Source: Aedes albopictus
Lineage: Eukaryota > Arthropoda > Insecta > Diptera > Culicidae
Reading direction: 5' to 3'
DNA length: 64,000 nt
Assembly: GCF_035046485.1 (NCBI RefSeq)
Contig: NC_085138.1
Span: forward strand, 41,327,464-41,391,463
Of the stretch, positions 11,930 to 23,500 are shown piece after piece. The notes beneath the pieces were generated by a model. That model had not been told where the DNA came from. It saw only the letters and a program-made list of their open reading frames with translations, and did not search any database. The position numbers were made by a program, and so were the translations under genes. Positions within the stretch are counted from its first letter, which is position 1. Every line of letters begins with the position of its first letter.

Positions 11930-12870
11930 ACTACCTGAAACGTTTAAGAAACGCTTCAAAGCGCCGCTGAAATCTACCTGAAGCTTACTTAATTGCTATG
12001 ATCCAAAATGTATTTTCAGAAACAGTAGGCCCCCTTAACCCCCCTAAAAACTCCCTGTAACACCCCTGAGACTCTCTGAAATCCCGGAAACGCCTGCATA
12101 ACGCCTCTGAAATCCGCCAAAAATCATCTGAAGCTTGCGAAAACGCCTTCGAAATCTCCCTTAAACCCCCTCGGACACCATGTAACGCACCTGAGACCCT
12201 CAGAAACCACCGAAAACGCCTACGTAACGCCTGAGTAACACCTGTGAAAATCGCCAAAAATCGTCAGGAGCTTTCTGAAATGCCTTCAAAATCCCCTTAA
12301 AATCCCTCGGACCCCATGTAACGGACCTGAAAACCTCAGAATCCACCGAAAATGCCTTCATAACGCCTGAGTAACGCCTCTGAAACTCGCCAAAAATCTT
12401 CTGAATCTTTCTGAAATGCCTTCGAACTCCCCCTAAAACTCCTTTGGACCCCATGTAACGCACCTAAGATCCTCAGAAACTTCCGAAAACGTCTACGTAA
12501 CACCTGAGTAACGCCTCTGAAACACGCTAAAAATCATCAGAAGCTGTCTGAAATGCCTTCAAAATCCCCCTGAAACCGCCATGTAACGCATCTGAGACCC
12601 TCTGAAACCACTGATAATGCCTTCGTTACGTCTGAGTAGCGTCTCTGAAACTCGTCAAAATTACTCTGATGCTTTCTGAAATGGCCTCGAAATCCTCCTA
12701 AAACTCCATCTGATCCCATGTAACGCAACTGAGACCCTTCGAAACTCCCCGAAAGTACTCCTGAAGCCCCCCGGTGCAACGCCTCTGACACCCCCCGCCT
12801 CATCACCTCCAGAAACACTCATCCAATCCCTGTGAAACCCCGCATGGCCCCCTTCAAATTTCCAGGCCAC
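11930..12870. repeat. Tandem satellite, unit about 136 bp, about 6 copies
   Basis: The landmark CATGTAACG recurs at 12179, 12315, 12452, 12580 and 12717, giving spacings of 136, 137, 128 and 137 bp, with a degenerate earlier unit near 12050. Each unit is C-rich and contains GAAATGCCTTC and CGCCTCTGAAA. The unit is probably a higher-order version of the C-rich CCCTGA repeat. Long minus-strand frames here are repeat artefacts, since 136 is not a multiple of 3. Confidence 0.85.
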
Positions 12871-12879
12871 TCGTCCTTC

Positions 12880-13002
12880 TTAACCTTCTAGAACGCGCGC
12901 CATCAAGTAACCGAACTGCACCGCGCTCGCGCTGTATACGAAAAGCGAGGTTTTTTTGGTAGTGTTGTACTTTTTACAACAGCGCGCGCGCTGAAGGGTT
13001 AA
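12880..13002. mobile_element. Small MITE with TTAACC...GGTTAA ends and CG-rich arms
   Basis: The left end TTAACCTTCTAGAACGCGCG is mirrored by the right end GCGCGCTGAAGGGTTAA. The element sits exactly between the C-rich satellite and the G-rich block that follows. A related piece (GCGCTGTTGTATTGTGTACA and TTTCGCTTTTTG) lies near 16070-16120. TTAA could be a target duplication as in the piggyBac group, or part of the arms. Confidence 0.6.
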
Positions 13003-13124
13003 ATTTCTTTTCAATCTTCAAATCCAAATGGTTATGAGCTGAATCTATTTGGGTAATGAATCCATTTAGGTAAAAACTCTATTAAGGCAGTCCTGACTAG
13101 TTACCTAAATGGAGGTTGTGGTGT

Positions 13125-13570
13125 ACCAGGAGGTCTCAGGAGTGTATCAAGTGGGTCCCATAGATTTTCAGGAGGTACTAAAAGGTCTCAAGGGCATTCA
13201 AGGGGGTCTCAGGGATGTCATGGGCTTCGAAGGGTCTCAGGGGAGTTCCATGGGATCTCAGAGGGCGCTTTAAGGGGTCTGAGGGTGTTTCAGGGAGCTT
13301 TGGGGGTTCCAAGGAACATTTTAAGAGATCTCAGCCGCATTCTAGGGGATTTCAGGGGCATTTCTGAGAGTCTAATTTCTAGAGGTATCAAGGGGCTTTT
13401 GAGTGTGCGGTTTAAGGAATCTCAGGGGACTCAAGGGAACCTCTAGGTAGCGCTTGAAGAACTCAGGGGCTTCCAGGTGTTTTCAAGGGGGTTCCAGGAG
13501 GTATCAGGGGCGCTTAAGGGGGTAGCTAGAGGTCTCTCGGGGTTTTTAATAAGTTCCAGGGTTGAATCCC
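13125..13570 (+). repeat. TCAGGGG-type repeat block (G-rich on plus)
   Basis: Many GTCTCAGGGG, TTTCAGGGG and TTCCAGG units. It is opposite in orientation to the C-rich satellite at 11930-12870. Confidence 0.65.
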
Positions 13571-13789
13571 AGAAATCCCCGTAATTCTTTTGAAATACAC
13601 TGGAAACTCTTTTTATGCAAATGGCTGTGACTGCATACATTAAAAACCCTAATTAATCCAACTAACGGTGATGGCGCCTTTCTCGTGCATTTGAAAACCC
13701 ATTTCAGTAAAATCCAATTTACATGTGATGTATATCGCTCTTCCATACAACTGTCAGAAATCCATTTTATGATACTTTCAATGTTTGAG
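13571..13789. other. Possible left end of a larger repeat
   Basis: GCGCCTTTCTCGTGCA near 13675 resembles the inverse of GTACGAGAAAGGC near 14960, so 13.67-14.97 kb might be one element with the satellite inside it. The match is short. Confidence 0.3.
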
Positions 13790-14560
13790 CATCTAACTCC
13801 TAAAAAAGCCGCTATCTTGAATTTGGAGTCGCCATTTAGGACTTAAGATCACCATCTTGGATGTTCTGGTCGCAATTTTTGGAGTCCAGACATCTTCCCT
13901 ACGAAAAATATACCCATATTAATTAGAGCCTAAAACTTCATTAAACAGCCGCCATCTTTAATTTGGAGCCGCCATCTTGGATCACCATCTTGGTTAACCA
14001 GAACACCATTTTTGACGCTGGACATCTTCCCCATACCAAATATACCCATAAAACTCCATTAAACAGCCGCCATCTGAAATTTGAAGCCTTGTTTGAAGCC
14101 GCCATTCAAAAGTTCAGATCGTTATCTTGGATATTCTGGTCACCAGTTTTGGTCTCCGGACATCTTCCCCATACCAAATATAACAATATTGCATGGGTTT
14201 AGAGCCTAAAACTCCATTAAATAGCCGCCATCCTGAATTTGGAGCCGCCACCTTGGATTTTGGACTACCATATTGGATATTCCAGTTGCCAATTTTGGAA
14301 TCAACACATCTTCCCCATTCCAAATATACCAATATTGCATTGTTTTAGGCCCTAAAACATCAATAAACAGCGGCTAGTTTGAATTTGGAGCCGTCATCTT
14401 CAATTTTAGACCGCCATTTTGGATATTCTGGTCGCCATTTTTGGACTCTGGACATCTTCCCCATACCAACTATACCCATATCGCATGCTTTAAGAGCCTA
14501 AAACTCTATGAAACAGCCACCATCTTGAATTTGGAGCTACCATAATTCTGGTCTACCATG
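13790..14560. repeat. Tandem satellite, unit about 140 bp, 5 copies
   Basis: The landmark CATCTTCC recurs at 13891, 14023, 14161, 14307 and 14453 (spacings 132, 138, 146, 146). Each unit holds GCCGCCATCTTGAATTTGGA-like sequence, a TTCTGGTCGCCA-like piece and CCATACCAAATATACC. A single unit-like scrap (GCCGCCATCTTGAATTCC) is at 57898. Non-coding. Confidence 0.85.
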
Positions 14561-14599
14561 CTAAAGGTTACAAAAGGTTACAAAAATCGCCGCAGTTTG

Positions 14600-14975
14600 A
14601 TGTATCGCATGATGGGGCTAGGTTCAGTTTTATATATGTACGACCAGTTCTACCGATGCTGGTCCGGATCACGGAAATGGCCATAACTCCGGAACGCCTT
14701 GACCGATCCGCACCATTTTTAATAGCAAACAATGCGGTAAACTGCCGGTTCGATTCAAGCTATAATCCGAAAAATCGGTCGATGGGTGCAAAAATCAGTG
14801 AACTTATTTTGCGCACAGACATACATACATACACACATAAAGACATCATCTCAATTCGACAAACTGAGTTGATTGGTATATGCGACTTGATCCTCCGAAC
14901 CTTTTTTCGAAATATCATTTTTTTTGAGTGAACACATAGCCTCTCCAGTACACTTAGTGTACGAGAAAGGCAAAA
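14600..14975. repeat. Abundant mosquito-type repeat with a terminal hairpin
   Basis: The segment contains (CATA)n near 14818-14834, CATCATCTCAATTCGACAAA, and ends in a hairpin: GCCTCTCCAGTACACT pairs with AGTGTACGAGAAAGGC across about 14938-14971, with one internal loop. From memory this tail is common in Aedes; I cannot name the family. Confidence 0.5.
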
Positions 14976-15059
14976 AGGCATAAACAGAGGGAAATTTATG
15001 CATAAATTAAGTTTGAGCTTTAATGTGGGAATCTAGTTTGCCAGAACAGATCTTGCTCC

Positions 15060-16040
15060 TGGACATTTGAGGTAAAGCTTAGGCGGGTTTCCAGCAAGTT
15101 CCCAGTGAGCCTAAAAAAGGGGGTTCCAAGGGGCTTCCGGGGCGTTTCAAGAGGTGGTTTCTGGGAATTTGAGGAACCTTTTAAGGGCGTTCTGACAAGA
15201 TTTGTTGGCATTTCAATAGTATTAAGAAAATTTCAGGGACGTGTCAAGGGGCTTTAAGGGCAATTTAAGAGATCTCAGGAGCTTTTAAAGGGCGTTGCAA
15301 TGGGTTTGAGGGGTATTTCAGGACCATTTCAAAGTTGTTTAGGAGAGTTTCGGGGTGTTTCAAGAACATTTTAAAGGCATTCCTAGATGATAGCATTTCA
15401 GGGGCGTTTCAAGAGGTTTTCAGGTGCGTTTCAGGGGGCTTCTGGACCCTATTAAAGGCATCCAAAGGGGTTTCGAAGGCATTTTAAATGGATTATGATG
15501 ATTTCAAGGGCGTTTCAATGGGATTACTGAGGTTTTAGGGGCGTTTCGAGGCATTTTAGGGCAGGGTCATATCAGGGGATTCAAGAACTCCTTTAAATCA
15601 AAGAGTATTTAAGGGACGTTTCAAAATAAATTGTGATGGGGTCTCTGAAAATCTTCAGAAACTTCCTGAAATGCCTTTAAGGTCCCACTGAAACCCCCTC
15701 GGACTCTAAGTAATGCACCTGAGTCGGTCCAAAATCCCAGAAAACTCATCTGTAATGCTTCCGTAATGCGTCTGAATCTCTCCAAAAAATCATTCGAAAC
15801 ATCCTGAAATGCCCCCAAAGTCCTCCAAAAACCCCCTCGAATCCCATGTAACGCACCTGAGCGGCTCCGAAAACCCCGGAAACTCCTCCGTAATGCTTCC
15901 GTAACGCCCATGAATCCCGCCGAAAATGCTATGGAACTTCCTGAAATTCTTCCGCAATCCACCTAAAATCCCCTCAGACTCTTCAGAAAAACCCTTGAAA
16001 CGTTCCTGAAATGCCTTGATTTGCCCCTGAAACCTTAATA
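15060..16040. repeat. Strand-switching repeat block holding two 136-bp satellite units
   Basis: 15060-15610 is G-rich on plus (TTTCAGGGG, GGGCGTTTCA). 15620-16040 is C-rich and includes two units clearly related to the 12-kb satellite (CCATGTAACGCACCTGAG at about 15845, a weaker one near 15705). The axis of inversion is near 15.61 kb. Confidence 0.65.
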
Positions 16041-16171
16041 ATGCTATTAAAATGCCCTTAATTCTCGTCGATCGCGCTGTTGTATTGTGTACAACACGCT
16101 GAAAAAATTTCGCTTTTTGTAAGTAGCATTAGATCCTTCAGGAGTTTTGATATTTGCAAAATTTGAGAATA

Positions 16172-18454
16172 CACTAGCCGTCATAAGAACGGATTCACTT
16201 GAAAAAGTATTGCAACACTCAGTTGGATACTGCATCACCTTGAAAAGTTTAGCATCACCTCAAAAGTACTACACATGTGCTGCTGTATCTCACATTTCTG
16301 AAAGTATGCAAAGGTACAGTCTTCAGCAAAGTTGTTCGGAAGGTCGTTGGCATCACAATGGCAAGCAGTGTGGTTCGCAATTCTGCCACTAGGTGACGCT
16401 AGTGAGCATGGAAATATGAGCATTTTTAACAACTTAATTCTATCTCGTGATCCTGATGGGATAGAAAGTTCAAGTCTTTGGCAAAGTTGTTCGGAAGGTC
16501 TGGACATCATAATGAAATGCAGTTCATCCACTTCATATTCAATAGGTTTAGGTCTGATTCACTTAATGTTCATGTGATTCAGGTGTATGTCATTTTAATC
16601 CGAGTGATTCAGGTCTGACGCACTAGATTTTCAGAAGGTTTAGGTCTAATTCAATTCATGTTCAAGTGATTCAGAACTGATTCACTTCATGTTCAGGTGA
16701 TTCAGGGCCCATTCACTTCATAATCAATTGATTTAGGTCTAAGTCATTCAAACTCAAGTGGTTCAGCTCTGATTTACTTGATATTCAAGTGATTCAGGTC
16801 TGATTTTTTCCATGCTCAAATTATTCAGTGCTGTGTCATTTTAATCCAGGTGATTCAGATCTGATTCACTTCATATTCAAGTGATTCAGTTCTGATTCAT
16901 TTCATTTTCAAATGCTTCAGGTCTGATTCACTTTATATTCAAGCGATTTAAATCTGATGCACTTGATATTCATGATATTCAAGCGATTCACGTCTGACTC
17001 ACTTTATAATCAAGCGATTCAGGTCTGATTTACTACATGTTCAAGTGATTCAGGTCTGATTCACTTTATATTCAAATGATTCAGGTCTGATTCACTTCAT
17101 ATTCAAGAGGTTCAAATCTGATTCTCTTGATATTCATGATGTTCAAGTGATTCACGACTGATTTACTAAATATTCAAGTGATTCAGGTCTGGTTCACTCT
17201 ATATCCATGCGATTCAAATCTGATTCACTTGATATTCATGATATTCAAGTGATTCAAGTCTGACTCACTGTATAATCAAATGATTTAGGTCTGATTCCCT
17301 TTATGTCAAGTGATTCAAGGCTCATTCACTTCATATTCATATAGTTTAGGTCAGAGTCATTTTAATCCAAGTGATTCAGGTCTGATTTACTTCGTATTCA
17401 AGTGATTCAGGTCTTATTCATTTAATGTTCAAGTGATTTAGGTTGGATTCACTTTATATTCAAGTGATTCAGTTCTGATTCACTTAATATTCAAGAGGTT
17501 CAGGTCTGATTCCCTTCATATTCAATAGGTTCAGATTTGTTTCACTTCATGTTCAAGTGATTCAGGTCTGATTTACTTCATATTTGAGAGGTTAATGGCT
17601 GATTCAATTCATGTTCAAGTGTTTCAAATCTGTTTCACTTGATATTCATGTTATTCAAGTAATTCAGGTTCCATTCACTTCATATTCAAGTGATTGAGGT
17701 CTAATTCACTTCAAATTCAAGAGGTACAGGTCTGATTCACTTTATGTGCTAGTTGTTCAGGTCTGTTTAATTTTAATCCAAGTGAATCAGGTCTGACTCA
17801 CTTAATATTCAAGTGATTCTGGCCTGTTTTATTCGATATTCAAATAATTCAGGTGTGATTCCCATTATGCTCAAGTGAATCAGTACTGATTCACTTCATA
17901 TTCAAGTGATTCAGGTCTGATTCAGTTGATGCTCAAGTAATTCAGCTCTGGTTCACTTCATGTTCAAGTGACTCAGGCCTAATTCACATGATATTCAATT
18001 TATTCAGGTCTGATTCATTCAATATTCAAGTGATTCAGGTCTGATTCACTTCGTAAACTGCTTGTCATTGGCAAATTCTATTTTTTCATGCTCACAAGCG
18101 TCACCTAGCGGCTGAATTGTGAACCAAACTGCTTGTAACTATGACTTTCCGAAAAACTTTGCCGCATACTTGAACTGTCTGTCTCATCAGGATCACGAGG
18201 TACAACAAGTTAAAAATGCTCTTTTTTCCATGCTCATTAGCGTCACCTAGCGGCAGCATTGCGAATCAAACTGCTTGCCATTGTGACGCCAACGACTTTG
18301 CTGAATACTGTACCTTTGCATATTATCAGGATTTCGAGATAAAGCAGCACAAATTTAGCTGTTTTCAGGTGATGCTAAATTTTGTGGGAAGTGATGCAAT
18401 ATTCAACTGTGTGCAATACTTTTTTAAGTGAGTCCGTTCTTATGACGGGTAGTG
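16172..18454. mobile_element. 2.28-kb TA-flanked element with arms of about 360 bp
   Basis: The left terminus CACTAGCCGTCATAAGAACG matches the inverse of the right terminus (CGTTCTTATGACGGGTAGTG). Both are flanked by TA, at 16170-16171 and 18455-18456. The arms (about 16172-16530 and 18085-18454) stay similar throughout, sharing GCAAAGGTACAGT, TCACAATGGCAAGCAG and TAGGTGACGCTA (or inverses). This is a non-autonomous element of the TA-duplicating Tc1/mariner type by its ends. No transposase frame remains; the core is a minisatellite. Confidence 0.9.
16545..18055. repeat. 31-bp minisatellite, roughly 48 units
   Basis: Degenerate head-to-tail copies of a 31-bp unit built from GATTCAGGTCTGATTCACTT plus CATATTCAAGT. 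Units vary by substitution and by small indels, and some rows carry an extra TTCATGATATTC. The array fills the middle of the TA-flanked element and stops where its arms begin, so it expanded within the element or was captured by it. Confidence 0.9.
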
Positions 18455-18455
18455 T

Positions 18456-19690
18456 ACATTTTTGTCCGAATGGATGCTTAGTTACCCGCATCAGCCTTTT
18501 TATTGTTCATGTTTGGTTTAATACTCAAGTTATTCAAGTAGAAATTTGTTATTATCGGCGATTCACGGTTCAAAACAAATCAACATAAAAAGACCGAAAC
18601 ACCCTACGAATGGTGCAATTAGCAATCGAAACCCCAATTGCAGGAACTGCAATTGCGGTCAGCATTGTTAAGTGACTGCAACTGAACCCGCAAGTTAGAT
18701 CGAAAAACCGCTTACCAGTAAATACCATCGACCAAAAATTAATTCACCTTGCGTCGTATACCGTGTGCAATGTGCATTCAGCTATGTAGACGAACTGTAC
18801 CTTGTGTCCCCAGAATTTAAAACGATTCGATACCACCGTAGCCACTGGCACAAATGCAATGGTGACCTACCACACAGAGTACCTACCGAACCCAGAAGGG
18901 CTTTTTGCGAATTTTCAACCTCCCCATTCATGCATTGTTGTCACCGGCGTTGGTCGACGATTGTACGCAACAGCAGCACGCACCAAAGCAATTTTCCATT
19001 TTCTGAGTGACTTCTATTGCCCCATGGTTCGGTGCAATTCGATTGCTGGTTGCCCACTTGTGGTGCCTTCTCAGCTTGCCGGTCGATTGCGGTCGGCTGG
19101 TTGGTTGGTTGGCTAGGACTGAGGTGAGACTCCACTCTATATCGGTTACAATCATCGTAAAAATGCCGTTTCATTAGGCTTTCGTATCGGATGGTGGTGG
19201 TGGTGGCGATGGTGGTACGACAGACCCCAGTTGAAGAACTTTTTGGGCAATTTTCCCGGTGACTAGTGAAGCAAGCAACGTTGTTCGCTTTCGATATCCC
19301 CCATCTAAAACGAAGCATCAGAGAACATGGAGTGTACGAGGGGACCAATCTGCCATTACGATGTTTCGAATGACGTCAAATGATTTGAATATTCGCAGAA
19401 CGGAACAGCCGGTTGTTTTTGGTTTCTGGTCGTACACTTACTCGCATGCCTTGCCTAGCTTAGGGTGCCGGGTTGCATAGGCACAGGAAATTTGATCGTT
19501 TTAGTCGACACATCGGTGGGTTCTACGAATGGTTGTTGTAAATTAATTCTAAAACGTAACCCTGATGTCAAATGGGATCGGAAACGTTGGTATTCCCACA
19601 CTCAACGAAATAAAAATAATGCAGCGTATATTTGTTCACTTGAACCTCCGTTAAAGTAAATTCTATTGAAATGACTTCAGTGAAATTTGA
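18456..19690. other. Complex low-repeat sequence, no gene recognised
   Basis: About 18.75-19.65 kb is of even composition and lacks known repeats. Frames on both strands overlap (for example 18941-19348 minus, 18802-19116 plus), typical of GC-richer non-coding DNA. No domain recognised. Candidate surviving single-copy sequence. Confidence 0.4.
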
Positions 19691-19696
19691 TTGATT

Positions 19697-19860
19697 TCTC
19701 CGGCAAGAGACGGTTCTTCTGTTTCTACTTTTACCGTTCCACGTTCTGCCGAGTTCCTTGCTGCAGCATTACCGCACGTGCTTCTCTTCCAAAAGCGTTC
19801 TGCACTCCTAGTCGAACCATTAATTTCGTCGACTCTGTTCTATGTACCCGATGGCTGTAT
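19697..19860 (-). pseudogene. RTE-like LINE fragment (linker between endonuclease and RT)
   Basis: The minus-strand translation includes ARAVMLQQGTRQNVER, nearly identical to ARAVMLQHGTRQNVER in the LINE frame at 30097-32472 (DNA match to about 31911-32070). Only about 160 bp remain: the end of the endonuclease-RT linker. The right boundary coincides with the start of the MITE at 19862, so the MITE may have inserted into or beside the fragment. No catalytic motif survives. Confidence 0.85.
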
Positions 19861-19861
19861 C

Positions 19862-20016
19862 CCCAGTCAACACACGATCGCATATAATGTTGAATAAGAT
19901 GCCAAAGTGGAGGCGATATACGCACACTTTACACGCGGTTAAATGGAAGCATGTGCGCATATGGCCTCCACTGTAGCATCCTATTCAACATCATATAAGA
20001 CTTTGTGTTAGCTGGG
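19862..20016. mobile_element. Palindromic MITE with CCCAG...CTGGG ends, 155 bp
   Basis: CCCAGTCAACAC at the left mirrors GTGTTAGCTGGG at the right. The two arms of about 70 bp match almost throughout (shared ATGTTGAATA, GTGGAGGC, ATATACGCACA or its variant ATATGCGCACA), leaving a loop of about 20 bases. An RNA copy would form one long hairpin. The flanking TC on each side could be a 2-bp duplication, but this is weak. Confidence 0.85.
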
Positions 20017-20029
20017 TCGTTGGGGTATC

Positions 20030-20272
20030 CAGTTAGCATTGTAGATAAGGCTTTGGATCGCCAATCCGGAGACGGCAGGTTCGATCCCCGTTCTGGTCGA
20101 GAAATTTCTTGACTCCCTGGGCAGTTGCCTCACAATATACAAATTCATGCAATGGCAGGCAAAGAAAGCCCTTCAATTAGTAACTGTGGAATTGCTCAAA
20201 GAACGCTAAGTGGAAGATAAAGCAAGCCATGTTCCAGTGAGATCATGGAGCCACAAAGAAGAAGAAGAAGAA
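20030..20272 (+). mobile_element. tRNA-derived SINE, Feilai-like
   Basis: The head carries a Pol III B box (GGTTCGATCCC, 20078-20088) preceded by a weak A-box region. The body contains TGCCTCACAATATACAAATT and GCAATGGCAGGCAAAGAAAG, which I recall as typical of abundant Aedes SINEs, and the 3' end is an (AAG)n triplet tail. tRNA-like head, unrelated body and triplet tail is the layout of the Feilai family. No target duplication was found, possibly because the left end abuts another element. Transcription by Pol III is inferred from the boxes only. Confidence 0.8.
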
Positions 20273-20559
20273 AGTTGCATCGTTGTTGGCTTCTTTAACT
20301 GTACTCCAGTACACCTCTAGAAGGCAGTGCTTCATGGTAAAATAAAAAATACTCATGGTTACCACATTTCAGCGCCTTCCCACTCTGTTACGTTCTCGTG
20401 GAAATCTTTGTAAGCTGTAAGGATACCTGCTGATACTCTAATTTTATTTTCTAAATGAATCCAGTAAGGAATTTCTAAGAATCCAAAATTAATTTTATTA
20501 GGAATCTTTGGAAGAACTACACAGCAAGTATTTGTATGAGCATCTTGAAAAAGTTTCTG
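20273..20559. other. No gene recognised
   Basis: Transition sequence between the SINE tail and the long AT-rich repeat block. An open frame at 20359-20571 on minus has no domain. Confidence 0.4.
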
Positions 20560-23500
20560 AAGCCATCCCAACGAGAATTTTTAGAAGAATCCCATCAGGC
20601 ATTTGGGGAGGAGTTCTGAGAGGGTTTCTCCAATGATTTCTTTTGGAACGTATTCAAAAACACTTTCAAGAACTCTTCCAGGAATTTTTGCTGGGATACC
20701 TCCAGGGTGTACACTTGAAGTTTCTTCATTTATTCCTTCTGTGATTCATTCAGCAATTATTCCAAGGATTCCTTTAAGAATTCCTCCACGATTTTCCGAA
20801 AATTTCCGCAATAACTTCTCTAACGATTTTTTTTTTCAAAGATACGTGCAGATCCAAAGATACCTTAAGAAATCCTCCATTAGCGCCAGCAGGGATTCCT
20901 CTCTAGTATTTTTCCTTAGAACACCTCTATGGATTTTTCCAATGATTCCTCAAGAAATTGCTCCTGTGGTTACTTAAGAGATTTCTCCAAGGATTTCTAC
21001 AGGGATTCCTCTTGAGATTTCTCTAGAAATTTCTACAAAGATCCGTCCAAGAATCTTCTGGTGGCATTCCTAGAAATTCTAGCTGGGATTCCTCCAGCAA
21101 TTCCTGCTGTAACCTATTCATGAACAAGAATTCCCAAAGAAATTTTAGTAGGAAACCCTGAAAAAAAAAATCCAGAAGTGATTTCTGGATGCATTCCAAG
21201 AGGAATTTCTAGAGAAATCTCTGGAATCGTAGTAGCAATTTCTGAAACAATTTCTAGAGAACTTCCTTGAGGAATTTCAGAAGGCAATCCTGGAGGAATC
21301 TTAGAAGGAATTTCAAGAGGAACCCCAGTAGGTATCCCTAAATGAATACCATGAGAAGTGCTGGGGAAATCCTCTTGGAATTCCTCCAGAATTTGATTCG
21401 ATGATTTCTTTAGAGATTTCGGCAAGGATTCCTCTAGAAACCCCTCTTCGAATACCTCCAGAATTTCTTGCTAGGATTCCTTTCAGGAACTCCTACCAAT
21501 ATTTCTCTACGTATTTTTGCTGGGATATTTCAAAAGTTTTTAGATGGTGTTTCTGCTGTAATTGCTATTTGGAGGAATTTTAGGAATTCCTGGAACATTT
21601 TCAGCAGGAATTACTTGTGGAATCCCAGTAAGACTTTTTGGAGAATTCGTACCTCGATTTTCTGAACAAATTCCAGCAGCATTGAAGGAGTAATTTCAAC
21701 AGAATTTCACAAAAGAATTTGAAAAGTATTTCCAGTCAAAATATGAAGAGCAATTCTTTTCATATTCTCTAGAGAAATTCTGAATTTTTAGAGTAATAGG
21801 GAGTAGGGATTGCTCGATGAATTCCATCAAGAGTTATAAAAGTAACAACTGCAAGAAATTCTAAAGGTAATCCCAGATGAATTCTGGAAGGAATTGCTGG
21901 AGGAATTCTTGCGAAAATCTCTACAGATAAAACATGAGGAATTCCTGGAGGAAACCCAGCAGGCATTCTTCGGGAAATTCCAAGAGAATTTGGGGAGAAA
22001 CCTTTTGAAAAATCTTCGCACAAATCAGAAGGAACTACTGCAGAATCCCCTAGAAGAATTCCTGAAAGAACTTTTGGACAAACGTAAAGAGAAACTTTCC
22101 AAGGAATCCATTGATCCAATCTTTGGAGGAATTCTCTCGGAATTCCTCCAGAAATTCCTGATGAATTTCACTATAAATTATTTATAAAATTGCTCCAGAG
22201 GATTCCTTTGCAAATTCTTGCTGTATCTAAGCATACCATAGGCATGTTTCCTGTGATTATTCCACGGAATTCTTCAGAAGTTTCTTTTGAAATACCGACA
22301 GAAATTCGTCGAAGAATTCCTCTAGGAAATTTCCTTTGGATTTCTTACGTAGTTTCTCAATATCTCCATTTCTCAAACCATTCTTCTTGGAACTAGACCG
22401 CATGTTTCCTTATGATTTTTTCCAGGTATTTCCTTTACAAACTTTCAAGAAGTTTCCTCAAAGATTTCTTCAGAAATTCGTACATCAATTCATTCGGAAA
22501 TTTTTGAAAGAATTCTTTCCAAGCGATTTTTCAAGGAACCCCTCCAGAAATTTCTTGAGAAATCCTTGTTTTAATGCCCTTATAGATGTCCCCAGGAATT
22601 CTTCCAGAGATTCCTAAAAAATCGTTCTGGTGGAAAGTTTGTTTACACTTTCTTACAGAATTACATCTAGAAAATCTAGCAGAAACACATTCACAGATTT
22701 TTGCAGGAGTTCTTCTGCAGATTCCTTCAGAGATTATTTCGAGAATTTCTCTTCAAATGCCTTCGGATATTATGCCAGGAATCCTTTTAGATGTTCTCGT
22801 AGAATTCTTACACAAGTTTTTTCAGATAATGCTCCATATAATCATCTGGGATATCATCTAGAATTACTTTGGAAATTCTCTCAGGCAACTGCCTAAAATT
22901 TTAAAGAGCAATTATTTCTTGGAATTTCTACAGAAACTCATCCCGAATATTCACAAGAGATTCTTCTTGAAGTTCCTACAAGGGTTTCTCCAAAAGTTTC
23001 TTTATATTTCGGGTATTCTTTCAAGCACTCCTCTAAGAGTACCTGAAGAAAGTTCTTCAGTTTTTCAGAGATTTCTTCAAAAAATTACTTTCCTTAAGAA
23101 ATTTCCTCAGTGATTCCTTTAAAAACGGAGGTATTCTTTGGGTTTCAAAAGTTTCAGATGCAGAACTCCGTCAGAGAAATCTCAGTGAATTCTTTCAGGT
23201 TTTTTTTCCAAGGGACATTCCAGGAATTCCTCCAAAGATTACTTCTGAAATTGCTTCAGGGAGTTTAATCCAGGAATCCTTCCATACTTTTTTTCTAGAA
23301 ATTCTTCTAAAAAATTCTACATGTATCTTTAAGAGTTTTTTCAAGGATTGCTTCAGAAAATCCTACCACTACTAGATGAACGACTGAAAAAATCTCAAGA
23401 AGAATCTTTGAAGAAATCGCAGGAGGTATACCTGTCGGAATCACAGGAGCAATTTCAAAAAGAACCTTAAAAGGAGATTCTCCAGGAATCCCTGAAAGAG

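Noticed and set aside
11985..12870. Chain of minus-strand frames of 65-93 codons with similar peptides
   Set aside because: They are the translation of the 136-bp satellite; similarity reflects the tandem repeat, and the unit is not a multiple of three.
16545..18055. Regular short repeats resembling a CRISPR-like array
   Set aside because: Units are contiguous 31-bp minisatellite copies with no unique spacers, in eukaryotic DNA, inside a transposon.
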